64,000 bases of DNA from NCBI GenBank assembly GCA_018821535.1, contig JAHJLV010000037.1, positions 62,001 through 126,000 on the forward strand, written 5' to 3'. The stretch comes from Pseudomonadota bacterium (GTDB lineage Bacteria > Desulfobacterota > Desulfobacteria > Desulfobacterales > Desulfobacteraceae). The stretch's first letter is position 1, and the number at the start of each line of letters is the position of its first letter. The notes under the pieces were generated by a model that saw only the letters and a list, made by a program, of their open reading frames with translations, did not search any database and was not told where the DNA came from. The position numbers and the translations under genes are program-made. This document shows, one piece after another, positions 36,390-43,726 of the stretch.

Positions 36390-37454
36390 TTAAAAGATAG
36401 GGACTTGGCTTTCCTGTTCAATGTCCATTTTTTTAATCTTTTCCACAAGCGTGGTCCGGTTCATTTTCAACAATTCTGCAGCCCTTGCTTTTACCCACCG
36501 GGTTTCATTGAGCGCATGCAGAATCAAAGACCGCTGAAACTGATCCACAGCTTCATTAAAACCGGTTCTGTTATTAAAAACAGATGAAACACTGACAAGC
36601 GTATTCCGGGATGAACCGGATATGAAATAGTCCGGAAGGTCATGGACTTCAATCAATGGGTCTTCAACCAGTACAGAGACCCGTTCTATAAGATTTTCAA
36701 GTTCCCGGATATTTCCCGGCCAGTCATAATTCAACAGAGCCTGGATCGCATCCTCAGAAAAAGTTTTAACCTGATACCCTCTCCCCCTTTTTGTCAATCG
36801 CTCCTGGAAATATTCCGCCAGGACAAGAATATCTTCCTTTCGTTCCCTTAATGGCAGAATATGAATGGGGATCACATTCAGGCGATAATACAGATCTTCT
36901 CTGAATTTATCCTGTTCAATGGCTGCGGCCAGATCTTTATTGGTTGCGGATATCACCCGGATATCGACTTCAATGGTTGCAGTTCCGCCTACACGCTCAA
37001 ACTGCCGTTCCTGGATCGCCCTGAGCAGTTTGACCTGAAGATCCGGGCTCATGTCTCCAATTTCATCTAAAAATATGGTCCCCTGATCCGCAATTTCAAA
37101 CCGGCCGATCCTGGAGCGATGCGCCCCGGTAAAGGCACCCTTTTCATGCCCGAACAATTCACTTTCCAGAAGTTCGCTTGGAATCGCACCGCAGTTGATA
37201 ACCACCATGGGGCCGTTACACCGCGAACTGTTTTTATGAATCGCCCTTGCAATTAATTCCTTGCCTGTCCCGCTTTCACCTGTAATCAGAACAGAAGAAT
37301 CGGACTTTGATACTTTTCTTGCTGTTTCCAGCACACTGGCAAGCCCGCTGCTGGTTCCTGCAATTCCCTCACGATCAAACCCCATTTCATGCGATTCCCC
37401 GCCCGGAGCCGAAGAGATTTTTCTTTCTATAACAGCTTTGGGGGCAATTATCAT
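36390..37454 (-). CDS. FleQ/FlrA-like sigma-54 activator lacking a receiver domain
   Basis: A 354-residue enhancer-binding protein. After about 30 residues comes the AAA+ domain (Walker A GESGTGKE at about 60, GAFTGA loop, FLDEIGDM Walker B) and a C-terminal Fis-type helix-turn-helix ([20 protein letters not shown]). The HTH wording is like FleQ and FlrA, master flagellar activators. The N-terminal domain is missing, so control is likely by partner proteins or c-di-GMP; the upstream HD-GYP and PilZ genes fit that. It overlaps cheY by four bases. A likely master activator of the sigma-54 promoters here. Confidence 0.88.
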   Translation of the reverse strand: MIIAPKAVIERKISSAPGGESHEMGFDREGIAGTSSGLASVLETARKVSKSDSSVLITGESGTGKELIARAIHKNSSRCNGPMVVINCGAIPSELLESELFGHEKGAFTGAHRSRIGRFEIADQGTIFLDEIGDMSPDLQVKLLRAIQERQFERVGGTATIEVDIRVISATNKDLAAAIEQDKFREDLYYRLNVIPIHILPLRERKEDILVLAEYFQERLTKRGRGYQVKTFSEDAIQALLNYDWPGNIRELENLIERVSVLVEDPLIEVHDLPDYFISGSSRNTLVSVSSVFNNRTGFNEAVDQFQRSLILHALNETRWVKARAAELLKMNRTTLVEKIKKMDIEQESQVPIF

Positions 37455-37831
37455 TTTAAAATCTTTTCAAGTTTATCAGATATTGCTTCAGCAGTGAACG
37501 GTTTCACAACATAGTTTGAAACCCCTGCCTGCACCGCTTCTATGACATTCTGTTTCTGGGCTTCCGCTGTAACCATTAAAAAGGGAATCCTTTTATGTGA
37601 GTCACTTGCGCGAACTTTTTTTAATAATTCCAGACCGGTCATTTTAGGCATGTTCCAGTCTGAAATAATCAGATCTATTGTCTGCCCTTCAAGCACATCC
37701 CAAGCTGTTGTCCCGTCATCGGCCTCCACAAGATTTTTAAAACCAAGCTGTTTTAAAATATTCTTAAGAATACGGCGCATGGTTGCAAAATCGTCCACTA
37801 TCAAAATCTTGATGGATGTGTCCATTGCCAC
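37451..37831 (-). CDS. cheY: Chemotaxis response regulator CheY
   Basis: A stand-alone 126-residue receiver. The acidic pair is Asp13-Asp14, the phosphoacceptor Asp58 lies in [11 protein letters not shown] (the enteric CheY wording), with Thr88 and Lys110 also present. Phospho-CheY binds the FliM N-terminal peptide; the array at 6422-8119 offers more such peptides. It overlaps the FleQ-like gene and follows cheX by 32 bases. Confidence 0.93.
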   Translation of the reverse strand: MAMDTSIKILIVDDFATMRRILKNILKQLGFKNLVEADDGTTAWDVLEGQTIDLIISDWNMPKMTGLELLKKVRASDSHKRIPFLMVTAEAQKQNVIEAVQAGVSNYVVKPFTAEAISDKLEKILK

Positions 37832-37863
37832 AGTTTCCTCCTTCTTAGGTTAAGACGCCCCGC

Positions 37864-38325
37864 CTATCTTTCAAAACACACCTCAATTGTAAAATCACCA
37901 TGATCTGTATTAAAAGGGATAGCAATTTTTGGTCCTTCTGTATAGTGAATAATGCTGTGATCCTTTCCGGTTATCACAGAAGGAATTGCCGCCTTGAACT
38001 GCTTTCCTGATTCCTCCAGCTCCCGTCTGGCCTGACCGGAGATCATATTTGTCAATTCTCCGACCGCATCAGCAATTTCACTGTTCAAACTATTCATGGT
38101 CTCCCCGAACATATTGGATACAATCGTCAAAATACAGGATTCTTCAAAAGTGACTGAAATTGTCCCGTTTGCAACCCCGGTCAGGCCTAAAACACCTGAT
38201 ACGTCACCCACCGCCACATTATCTTTTTTAAGATACGGTTTTCCTGCGTTCACTGTGACAAACGCCATTGTTTCCAAAACATTAATTGTTGCATTGATAA
38301 AAGGATTTATAAGTCTTACATCCAT
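37864..38325 (-). CDS. cheX: CheY-P phosphatase CheX
   Basis: CheX removes phosphate from CheY-P. The 153-residue length fits. The catalytic pair is in EIADAVGELTNMISGQAR, with Glu and Asn in the E-x2-N arrangement, preceded by GVLGLTGVANGTISVTF. Its pairing with cheY suggests that signal decay is handled locally. No CheA or CheW is in the window. Confidence 0.9.
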   Translation of the reverse strand: MDVRLINPFINATINVLETMAFVTVNAGKPYLKKDNVAVGDVSGVLGLTGVANGTISVTFEESCILTIVSNMFGETMNSLNSEIADAVGELTNMISGQARRELEESGKQFKAAIPSVITGKDHSIIHYTEGPKIAIPFNTDHGDFTIEVCFER

Positions 38326-38357
38326 AATCCATCCTTATATCTTCATCCTGTCAATCA

Positions 38358-38714
38358 TCATTCAGGATCATCAACACTATTATAATATACAATATTTTTC
38401 AAATGAGAATATGTATCTACATCCATGGAGTCAAATGAAATTCCCATGCCCGCATCGGTACTCCTGGCGACAGATCCCTTAATATTCAACACAATTTCAT
38501 CAATCCCGCCGGAAAGATAAACATTAAGGTTGCACGCAGTTCCGACGGGCAAAACATCAATATCCGCATTCAGGAATACCCCTTTCAGGCTCAAATCCCT
38601 GGTATTTCCTTCCAGTAAAATTTTTTTCCCATCTGCTTCAAGTTCAATCTTGATCTGGGTTGTAAATCCTACTCTGGGATGCTTTCTTTTTTCATTTCCA
38701 TTCGAAACAGCCAT
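38358..38714 (-). CDS. PilZ-domain protein
   Basis: A 118-residue single-domain protein. It has the c-di-GMP-binding signature: RKHPRVGF-like start (here EKRKHPRVGFTTQI, residues about 8-21) and the second motif NTRDLSLKGVFL (about 38-49), close to the D/NxSxxG pattern. PilZ proteins commonly link c-di-GMP to motor function. It is encoded between the HD-GYP protein and cheX. Confidence 0.88.
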   Translation of the reverse strand: MAVSNGNEKRKHPRVGFTTQIKIELEADGKKILLEGNTRDLSLKGVFLNADIDVLPVGTACNLNVYLSGGIDEIVLNIKGSVARSTDAGMGISFDSMDVDTYSHLKNIVYYNSVDDPE

Positions 38715-38795
38715 GATAAATCACTCCATGCTTTTCGTCCATGCAGCACATTTTTGAAAATCAAGTTAGCATATTTTAAACCAACGCTCAAGACA

Positions 38796-40388
38796 TTAAA
38801 AATCATCAGGAAACTCTGTGTCCATAACCTTCAGGAAAGCCTCCACGGCTTCGGGGTCAAACTGGGTGCCTGAGTTTTCCCGGATAATATTCATCACCTT
38901 TTCTTTTTCCATTTTCTTTCTGTATGACCTGTCTGAGGCCATGGCATCAAATGAATCAGCCACACATAAAATCCGCGCAAGTTTTGGAATCTGAAATTCT
39001 TTTAATCCATCAGGATATCCTTTACCATCAAAGCGTTCATGATGATGACGAATAATTTCGGTTTCACGGTCCCACAGCCCCAGTTTACTGATAATATCCG
39101 CCCCGATCGTGGGATGCTCCTTGATTTTCTCATATTCCTCATCTGTCAGGCGGCCGGGCTTCAAAAGGATATCATCCCTTATTCCGATTTTCCCGATATC
39201 ATGCAGACTTCCTGCGAAACTGATAATATCCAGTTCTTCGTCTGAACACTTCATTTCTTTTGCGATCATGTGTGCGTATTTGGCCACCCGTGTTGAATGC
39301 TTGCGGGTATACAGATCCCTGACCTCAAGCGCTGCAACAAACGCGTAAAGTGTTGAAAAAAGATTGTCATAAATATTCTCATATAAAGCGATATTCTCAA
39401 TTGCGGATGCTGCCTTCTGAGTAATAAAACTCATATAATAAATATCTTTTTCGTTAAACAGCACTTTTTTATCAAATGAAAAAGCGCTGGCCACGCCAAA
39501 AATCTTGTCCCGGATTTTCAGAGGAACCACCATAAGGGACTTTACCACAGCATCCAGCCGGCCGCTTTTGCCTGCATTGGATATAAGGCAGGGGTTATGG
39601 TCCGTGCTCAAGACATCAAGGATAAAATCATTGGATAATTTTGAAATATCCCGCCCGAACACGGCATTCACGTCTTCATTACCGTTTCCCCTGTCAGCGC
39701 TGGCCACAAGCACCAGGGATTTATCTTCATCAGAATAGATATGGAAGAAAACCTTGTCAGCATTCAATTCTTCCACACCCAGATCCACAACCTTGTTAAA
39801 AATACCGTAACTTGAATCTGTATCAGAAAAATCTTCCATGATCCGGTTCAAGGTATTGACTTCTTCCACCCGTTCAACCAGTTCATTATTTAATTTTTTT
39901 AAGCGTTCCTGCCGTTCCACTTCTTCCTTGAGAATCAGATTTTCAATAAAAAGTTCTCTTTCCCGCAGGATTCTTTTTAATGTCAACTCCATCTGCTCAA
40001 GGTTCACCGGCTTGATAAGATAATCCACCACACCATTTTTAAGCGTCTGTATGGAATTTTCAAGGGAGGGATACCCTGTCATGACCACTACAGGGAGCGT
40101 GTTTTCCATCAACCGGATATTTTCAGCCAGCTCAAGCCCGTCCATCATGGGCATATTGATATCTGTAAACACACATCCAATTTTTATTCTCTTCAAGACC
40201 TCAAGCGCTTCGACACCATTGGATGCGGTATAAACTTCATAGCCTTTTCTCTGAAAATATCCTTCGGTAACATCAAGAATGCCTTCCTCGTCATCAACCA
40301 CCAGAATCTTGATTGGATCATCCATCATATTATGAGCTGCAACCTTATTATTAATGTCTTTGATATTGTTAATATGTATCCCAAACAT
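38796..40388 (-). CDS. Response regulator with GAF-like and HD-GYP domains (c-di-GMP phosphodiesterase)
   Basis: 530 residues: receiver (about 26-145, Asp in FTDINMPMMDG), a coiled coil, a GAF-like domain (about 195-330) and an HD-GYP domain (about 345-520). The active site is complete: HDIGKIGI, then HHERFDGKGYPDGL. It should hydrolyse c-di-GMP. No ribosome site decides the start; Met21/Met22 (about 40328) just before KILVVDDEEG is an alternative. It is first in a probable operon with PilZ, CheX, CheY and the FleQ-like activator, linking c-di-GMP to motility. Confidence 0.92.
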   Translation of the reverse strand: MFGIHINNIKDINNKVAAHNMMDDPIKILVVDDEEGILDVTEGYFQRKGYEVYTASNGVEALEVLKRIKIGCVFTDINMPMMDGLELAENIRLMENTLPVVVMTGYPSLENSIQTLKNGVVDYLIKPVNLEQMELTLKRILRERELFIENLILKEEVERQERLKKLNNELVERVEEVNTLNRIMEDFSDTDSSYGIFNKVVDLGVEELNADKVFFHIYSDEDKSLVLVASADRGNGNEDVNAVFGRDISKLSNDFILDVLSTDHNPCLISNAGKSGRLDAVVKSLMVVPLKIRDKIFGVASAFSFDKKVLFNEKDIYYMSFITQKAASAIENIALYENIYDNLFSTLYAFVAALEVRDLYTRKHSTRVAKYAHMIAKEMKCSDEELDIISFAGSLHDIGKIGIRDDILLKPGRLTDEEYEKIKEHPTIGADIISKLGLWDRETEIIRHHHERFDGKGYPDGLKEFQIPKLARILCVADSFDAMASDRSYRKKMEKEKVMNIIRENSGTQFDPEAVEAFLKVMDTEFPDDF

Positions 40389-40480
40389 TCTATTTTATCA
40401 ACAAAAATCAAAAATTTCATGAATTGCCCCTTATATATGAATATAATTCTAATATTAAACTAAAAACAACAACATTATTC

Positions 40481-40509
40481 TTGACAAATAAAAATACCGT
40501 GAATAATAT
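40481..40509 (+). promoter_or_regulatory. Sigma-70-type promoter of the asnC-lysA-cutA operon
   Basis: TTGACA (40481-40486), 17-base spacer, TAATAT (40504-40509). This is a near-ideal promoter; transcription should start near 40516, about 55 bases before the AsnC-family gene. Confidence 0.85.
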
Positions 40510-40523
40510 GCATTAATCAATGC
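40510..40523. promoter_or_regulatory. Inverted repeat at the transcription start, possible AsnC/Lrp operator
   Basis: GCATT-AATC-AATGC is a perfect 5-base dyad directly after the -10 box. Its place over the start site of a gene for an AsnC/Lrp-family regulator fits autoregulation. The short length keeps confidence low. Confidence 0.4.
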
Positions 40524-40571
40524 TCCAGAATACCATATAAGGAGCTGCAAAAAACACGGCAGGGAAAAAGC

Positions 40572-41033
40572 ATGGACAGCACAGATCTTCAAATACTGAA
40601 AATTCTCCAGGAAAAAGCAAGAGTCCCCAATGTTGAGGTGGCAAGAAAAATCGGTATGGCCCCTTCTGCTGTTCTTGAGCGCATCAAAAAACTGGAAGCT
40701 TCCGGCGTTGTGCAAGGATATGAGGTCCGTCTGAATCCCGATATGTTTGAAAGTTCCATGATCGCCTTTATTCAGATAAAACTCAATGATCCCGGAAGCC
40801 TGACAAAAACAGGGAAACTGCTTTCAGAATTTGAATACGTTCAGGAAGTTCACCATCTGGCAGGGGAAGACTGCCTGATGATCAAACTCAGAGTCGCCAA
40901 TAACGCCCAGCTTGAAATCCTTTTAAGAACGCAGATTGCAAATCTTGAGGGTGTAAAGGACACAAAAACGCTCATTGTTCTTGCAACCTACAAGGAAACT
41001 GCCAAAATAAAACTGTCTCAGAAATTTGAATAA
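40572..41033 (+). CDS. AsnC/Lrp-family transcriptional regulator
   Basis: A 153-residue regulator. The N-terminal helix-turn-helix reads DSTDLQILKILQEKARVPNV, then EVARKIGMAPSAVLERIKKL; the C-terminal ligand-binding RAM domain follows, with VQEVHHLAGEDCLMIKLRV. AGGG precedes the ATG by seven bases. It is followed after 15 bases by a LysA-type decarboxylase, so lysine or a related amino acid is a plausible ligand, by inference. Confidence 0.92.
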   Translation: MDSTDLQILKILQEKARVPNVEVARKIGMAPSAVLERIKKLEASGVVQGYEVRLNPDMFESSMIAFIQIKLNDPGSLTKTGKLLSEFEYVQEVHHLAGEDCLMIKLRVANNAQLEILLRTQIANLEGVKDTKTLIVLATYKETAKIKLSQKFE

Positions 41034-41048
41034 GGAATTGTATTAAAA

Positions 41049-42308
41049 ATGCCCATGTCAGAATCATACCAGAACAGATTGTCCCGTATCCTGCCCGGAA
41101 TTGTGGAAACATTTAAAACCCCTTTTCATATTTATGATGAAAAAGGAATCCGTCAGACCTGTGAACAATTGAACCATGCCTTTGGCAATATCGATTCATT
41201 TAAAGAATTTTTTGCTGTTAAAGCGCTTCCGAACCCGTCCATCATGAAAATCATGAAGGAAATGGGATTCGGATTTGACTGCAGTTCCATCCCGGAACTG
41301 CATCTTGCCAGGCAACTGGGCAGCACAGACCAGGAGATCATGTTCACCTCCAACAATACCAGTGCGACCCAGTTTGACGTGGCCATGGCAAACGGCGGGT
41401 GCATCCTGAATCTGGATGATATTTCCCTGATCTCAAAATTACCCCAAATACCTGAACTGATCTGTTTCAGATATAATCCCGGCCCCAGACGAAGCGGCAA
41501 TAAAATTATTGGAAATCCTGCAGAAGCCAAATACGGTGTCAGCCATGACCAGATTATTGATGCCTACCAGAAGGCAGTCAGCCTCGGGATTAAAAAATTT
41601 GGTATCCATACCATGCTGGCGTCCAATGAATTGAACTATGAATACATGGTGGAAACTGCAAGAATGCTGCTGGATATGGTAAAACTGCTCAACGACAGGC
41701 TGGATATCCCCTTTGAATTTATCAATATCGGCGGTGGTCTTGGCATCCCCTATACACCGGGGACAGCGGCCTTTAACCTGAAATCCATGGCTAAAGGCAT
41801 CACAGACCTGTTTGAAGCCTTTAAAGCAAAAAACAACTGGGTACCCAGATTATTCATGGAAAGCGGCCGGTATATTACAGGCCCCCATGGTGTGCTGGTC
41901 ACCTCTGTCATCAATCATAAAAATATTTACAGAAAATATATCGGTGTGGACGCATCCATGTCCGCCCTGATGCGCCCGGGCATGTATGATGCCTATCACC
42001 ATATCCACATTCATGGGAAAGAAAACGTTGACCAGTTGCAGACCGTTGATGTGGTCGGCGCCCTGTGTGAGAATAACGATAAATTCGCTGTCCAGCGCCA
42101 GCTGCCGCAAACCCGGGAAGGCGATATTCTTGTTATCCATGATACAGGCGCCCACGGACATGCCATGGGATTCAACTATAACGGTCATTTGCGACCAAAA
42201 GAATTATTATTAAAAGAAGATTCAAGTGTGGAACTGATCAGAAGAGCCGAAACCATGGAGGATTATTTTGCAACCCTGAACTTTGCGCCGGAAACAAGAC
42301 AATTTTAA
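41049..42308 (+). CDS. lysA: Diaminopimelate decarboxylase-type PLP enzyme (LysA)
   Basis: Probably converts meso-diaminopimelate to L-lysine. The 419-residue fold-III decarboxylase has the PLP lysine in FAVKALPNP (Lys58), the phosphate-binding GGGLGIPY (228-235), the ESGRYITG loop (271-278), Cys340 in ALCENNDKF, where CES.D is usual, and the C-terminal HDTGAHGHAMGFNYNGHLRP (364-383). All are LysA features, though carboxynorspermidine or ornithine decarboxylases of the same fold are alternatives. The divergent CENND and HGHAM wording leaves some doubt on substrate. Confidence 0.85.
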   Translation: MPMSESYQNRLSRILPGIVETFKTPFHIYDEKGIRQTCEQLNHAFGNIDSFKEFFAVKALPNPSIMKIMKEMGFGFDCSSIPELHLARQLGSTDQEIMFTSNNTSATQFDVAMANGGCILNLDDISLISKLPQIPELICFRYNPGPRRSGNKIIGNPAEAKYGVSHDQIIDAYQKAVSLGIKKFGIHTMLASNELNYEYMVETARMLLDMVKLLNDRLDIPFEFINIGGGLGIPYTPGTAAFNLKSMAKGITDLFEAFKAKNNWVPRLFMESGRYITGPHGVLVTSVINHKNIYRKYIGVDASMSALMRPGMYDAYHHIHIHGKENVDQLQTVDVVGALCENNDKFAVQRQLPQTREGDILVIHDTGAHGHAMGFNYNGHLRPKELLLKEDSSVELIRRAETMEDYFATLNFAPETRQF

Positions 42309-42332
42309 TCCATATATAATAAGGACGCTATC

Positions 42333-42647
42333 ATGGACTATTGCATGATCCTGACCACCTGCCCGGACAATGAAAGTGCAAAGAAACTGGCGGCCATGCT
42401 TGTTGAATCACAGCTTGCCGCCTGTGTCCAGTTGTCTTCTGTCACCAGTTTTTACTGCTGGCAGAATCAACAGCACGCTGATCCGGAGATCCGCCTGGTC
42501 ATCAAAACCAGATGCTGTCTGTACCCAAAAGTTGAGGCCTTTATCACAGCGCATCACAGCTATGACGTGCCTCAAATTGTTCAAATCCCCATAGACAAAG
42601 GTTCAAAAGCATATCTTGACTGGATGGATCAGAATACTGTGAGCTGA
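42333..42647 (+). CDS. cutA: Divalent-cation tolerance protein CutA
   Basis: A 104-residue PII-like trimeric protein. Family motifs: TTCPDNESAKKLAAMLVESQ near the start, then QLAACVQLSSVTSFYCWQ and the C-terminal HSYDVPQIVQIPIDKGSKAY, with YLDWM at the end. Its biochemical role is still debated. It follows lysA by 24 bases and ends 17 bases before the convergent PEP-CTERM-like gene; no terminator is evident. Confidence 0.95.
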   Translation: MDYCMILTTCPDNESAKKLAAMLVESQLAACVQLSSVTSFYCWQNQQHADPEIRLVIKTRCCLYPKVEAFITAHHSYDVPQIVQIPIDKGSKAYLDWMDQNTVS

Positions 42648-42664
42648 TGCTGACACCTGAATGC

Positions 42665-43438
42665 CTATGATTTTCTTCTCCAGCTGATCAAACCGACAGC
42701 GCCCAGTCCCAGAAGCCAGGCCGCACCCGGGATGGGCACACAACGGGTATGAATCTGCACTTCATCAATAAAGACTTCGCCATCATCAGCAAAAAAGAAA
42801 TACCTGCCACCATCCCAGCCAAATACAATTTCAAGCCATTCTTCTTCCGGATTGGGCTCAATAATAAAATCATAGGCTGCAATCACCCAGCCATCCGGCT
42901 GTTCAATGAGTGCTACAGGAGCCCCTGCATCATATGGCGTGAAAGAAGCGCCTGATTCAGGGTCTTCTGTCCAGACATTAAATCCGCCAACAACAAGCTC
43001 GTTTGGTGTTCCGTCATCATATACCGCGCGATAATTTACAATTACCCGAACCCATTTTTCAGGATTGGGAGTATCATAATTATCCAGGTAAAATACCAGC
43101 CCGCCTGCCCCTACATTATTCACCTGAACCACCTCATCTCTGGGCTGATCAAAAGCGGGATCTCCGGCATAGACCCCGCCGGGGATAACGGCAAGAGAAC
43201 CTCCTGCATAATCCTTAAAATAAGGAACTGCAAGACCATTGCTATGATCAAAAGTATGCTCCACCCACCCGTCAGGATTTCCTTTGCCATCCTGATCAAC
43301 TCCCCAGTAATCCCAGGATGCATACTGGGCATTAGAGGCATAAAGCCAATCCGGCCAATGGGCTACATCCGCAGATACCGGACTTTTGATAATCAACAGC
43401 ATTACCAGCGACACCATCAGCATCACAATTTTTTTCAT
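42665..43438 (-). CDS. Secreted protein with a PEP-CTERM-like sorting tail
   Basis: A 257-residue exported protein. I start at the ATG at 43438 (MKKIVMLMVSLVML) because it begins a clear Sec signal ending near PVSA; the frame is open 39 codons further. The body is beta-rich, Trp- and Asp-rich with repeated DGGRYFFFADDGEVFIDEVQ-type strands, suggesting a jelly-roll carbohydrate-binding-like domain. The tail is VPIPGAAWLLGLGAVGL then ISWRRKS: a VPxP motif, hydrophobic helix and Arg end, as in PEP-CTERM proteins processed by exosortase. No exosortase is in the window. Confidence 0.85.
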   Translation of the reverse strand: MKKIVMLMVSLVMLLIIKSPVSADVAHWPDWLYASNAQYASWDYWGVDQDGKGNPDGWVEHTFDHSNGLAVPYFKDYAGGSLAVIPGGVYAGDPAFDQPRDEVVQVNNVGAGGLVFYLDNYDTPNPEKWVRVIVNYRAVYDDGTPNELVVGGFNVWTEDPESGASFTPYDAGAPVALIEQPDGWVIAAYDFIIEPNPEEEWLEIVFGWDGGRYFFFADDGEVFIDEVQIHTRCVPIPGAAWLLGLGAVGLISWRRKS

Positions 43439-43498
43439 CGGATCAATCCTTTTGTTATGGTTAAAATTTTCCAGTTGATTTTTACTTTTACAGAAGAA

Positions 43499-43514
43499 TG
43501 CAAATTCCATTCCA
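43499..43514 (-). promoter_or_regulatory. Possible sigma-54 promoter of the PEP-CTERM-like gene
   Basis: On the minus strand TGGAATGGAATTTGCA. GG and GC have the 12-base spacing and the -12 part is good, but the -24 part lacks the usual CA. It ends 61 bases before the start codon. Some PEP-CTERM genes are known to depend on sigma-54, so it is worth noting. Confidence 0.4.
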
Positions 43515-43726
43515 CAACATTGACCATAACCGCCTGTATTTTTAAGACCATACAAGTGACAAGGCTTTTAAAACCAGAACAAACCAAAAAATAACGAAAA
43601 GCTGACTAACCCAATGATATTAAACAGAAATTGTTTATAGAATCTATGAAACTTTTGTAATACTATTGGCCAAAAAATTTCCCAGGGGGTTGCGGACCGC
43701 ATGTAAAAACCATTGCACCGGAAATA

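Noticed and set aside
43680..43726. Sequence resembling part of a GEMM (c-di-GMP-I) riboswitch (AACCATTGCACCGG)
   Set aside because: Only the 3-prime-like fragment matches; the conserved ACGCACAGGGCAAACC and ACGCAAAGCC parts are absent, and it is downstream of the GGDEF-EAL gene rather than in a leader.
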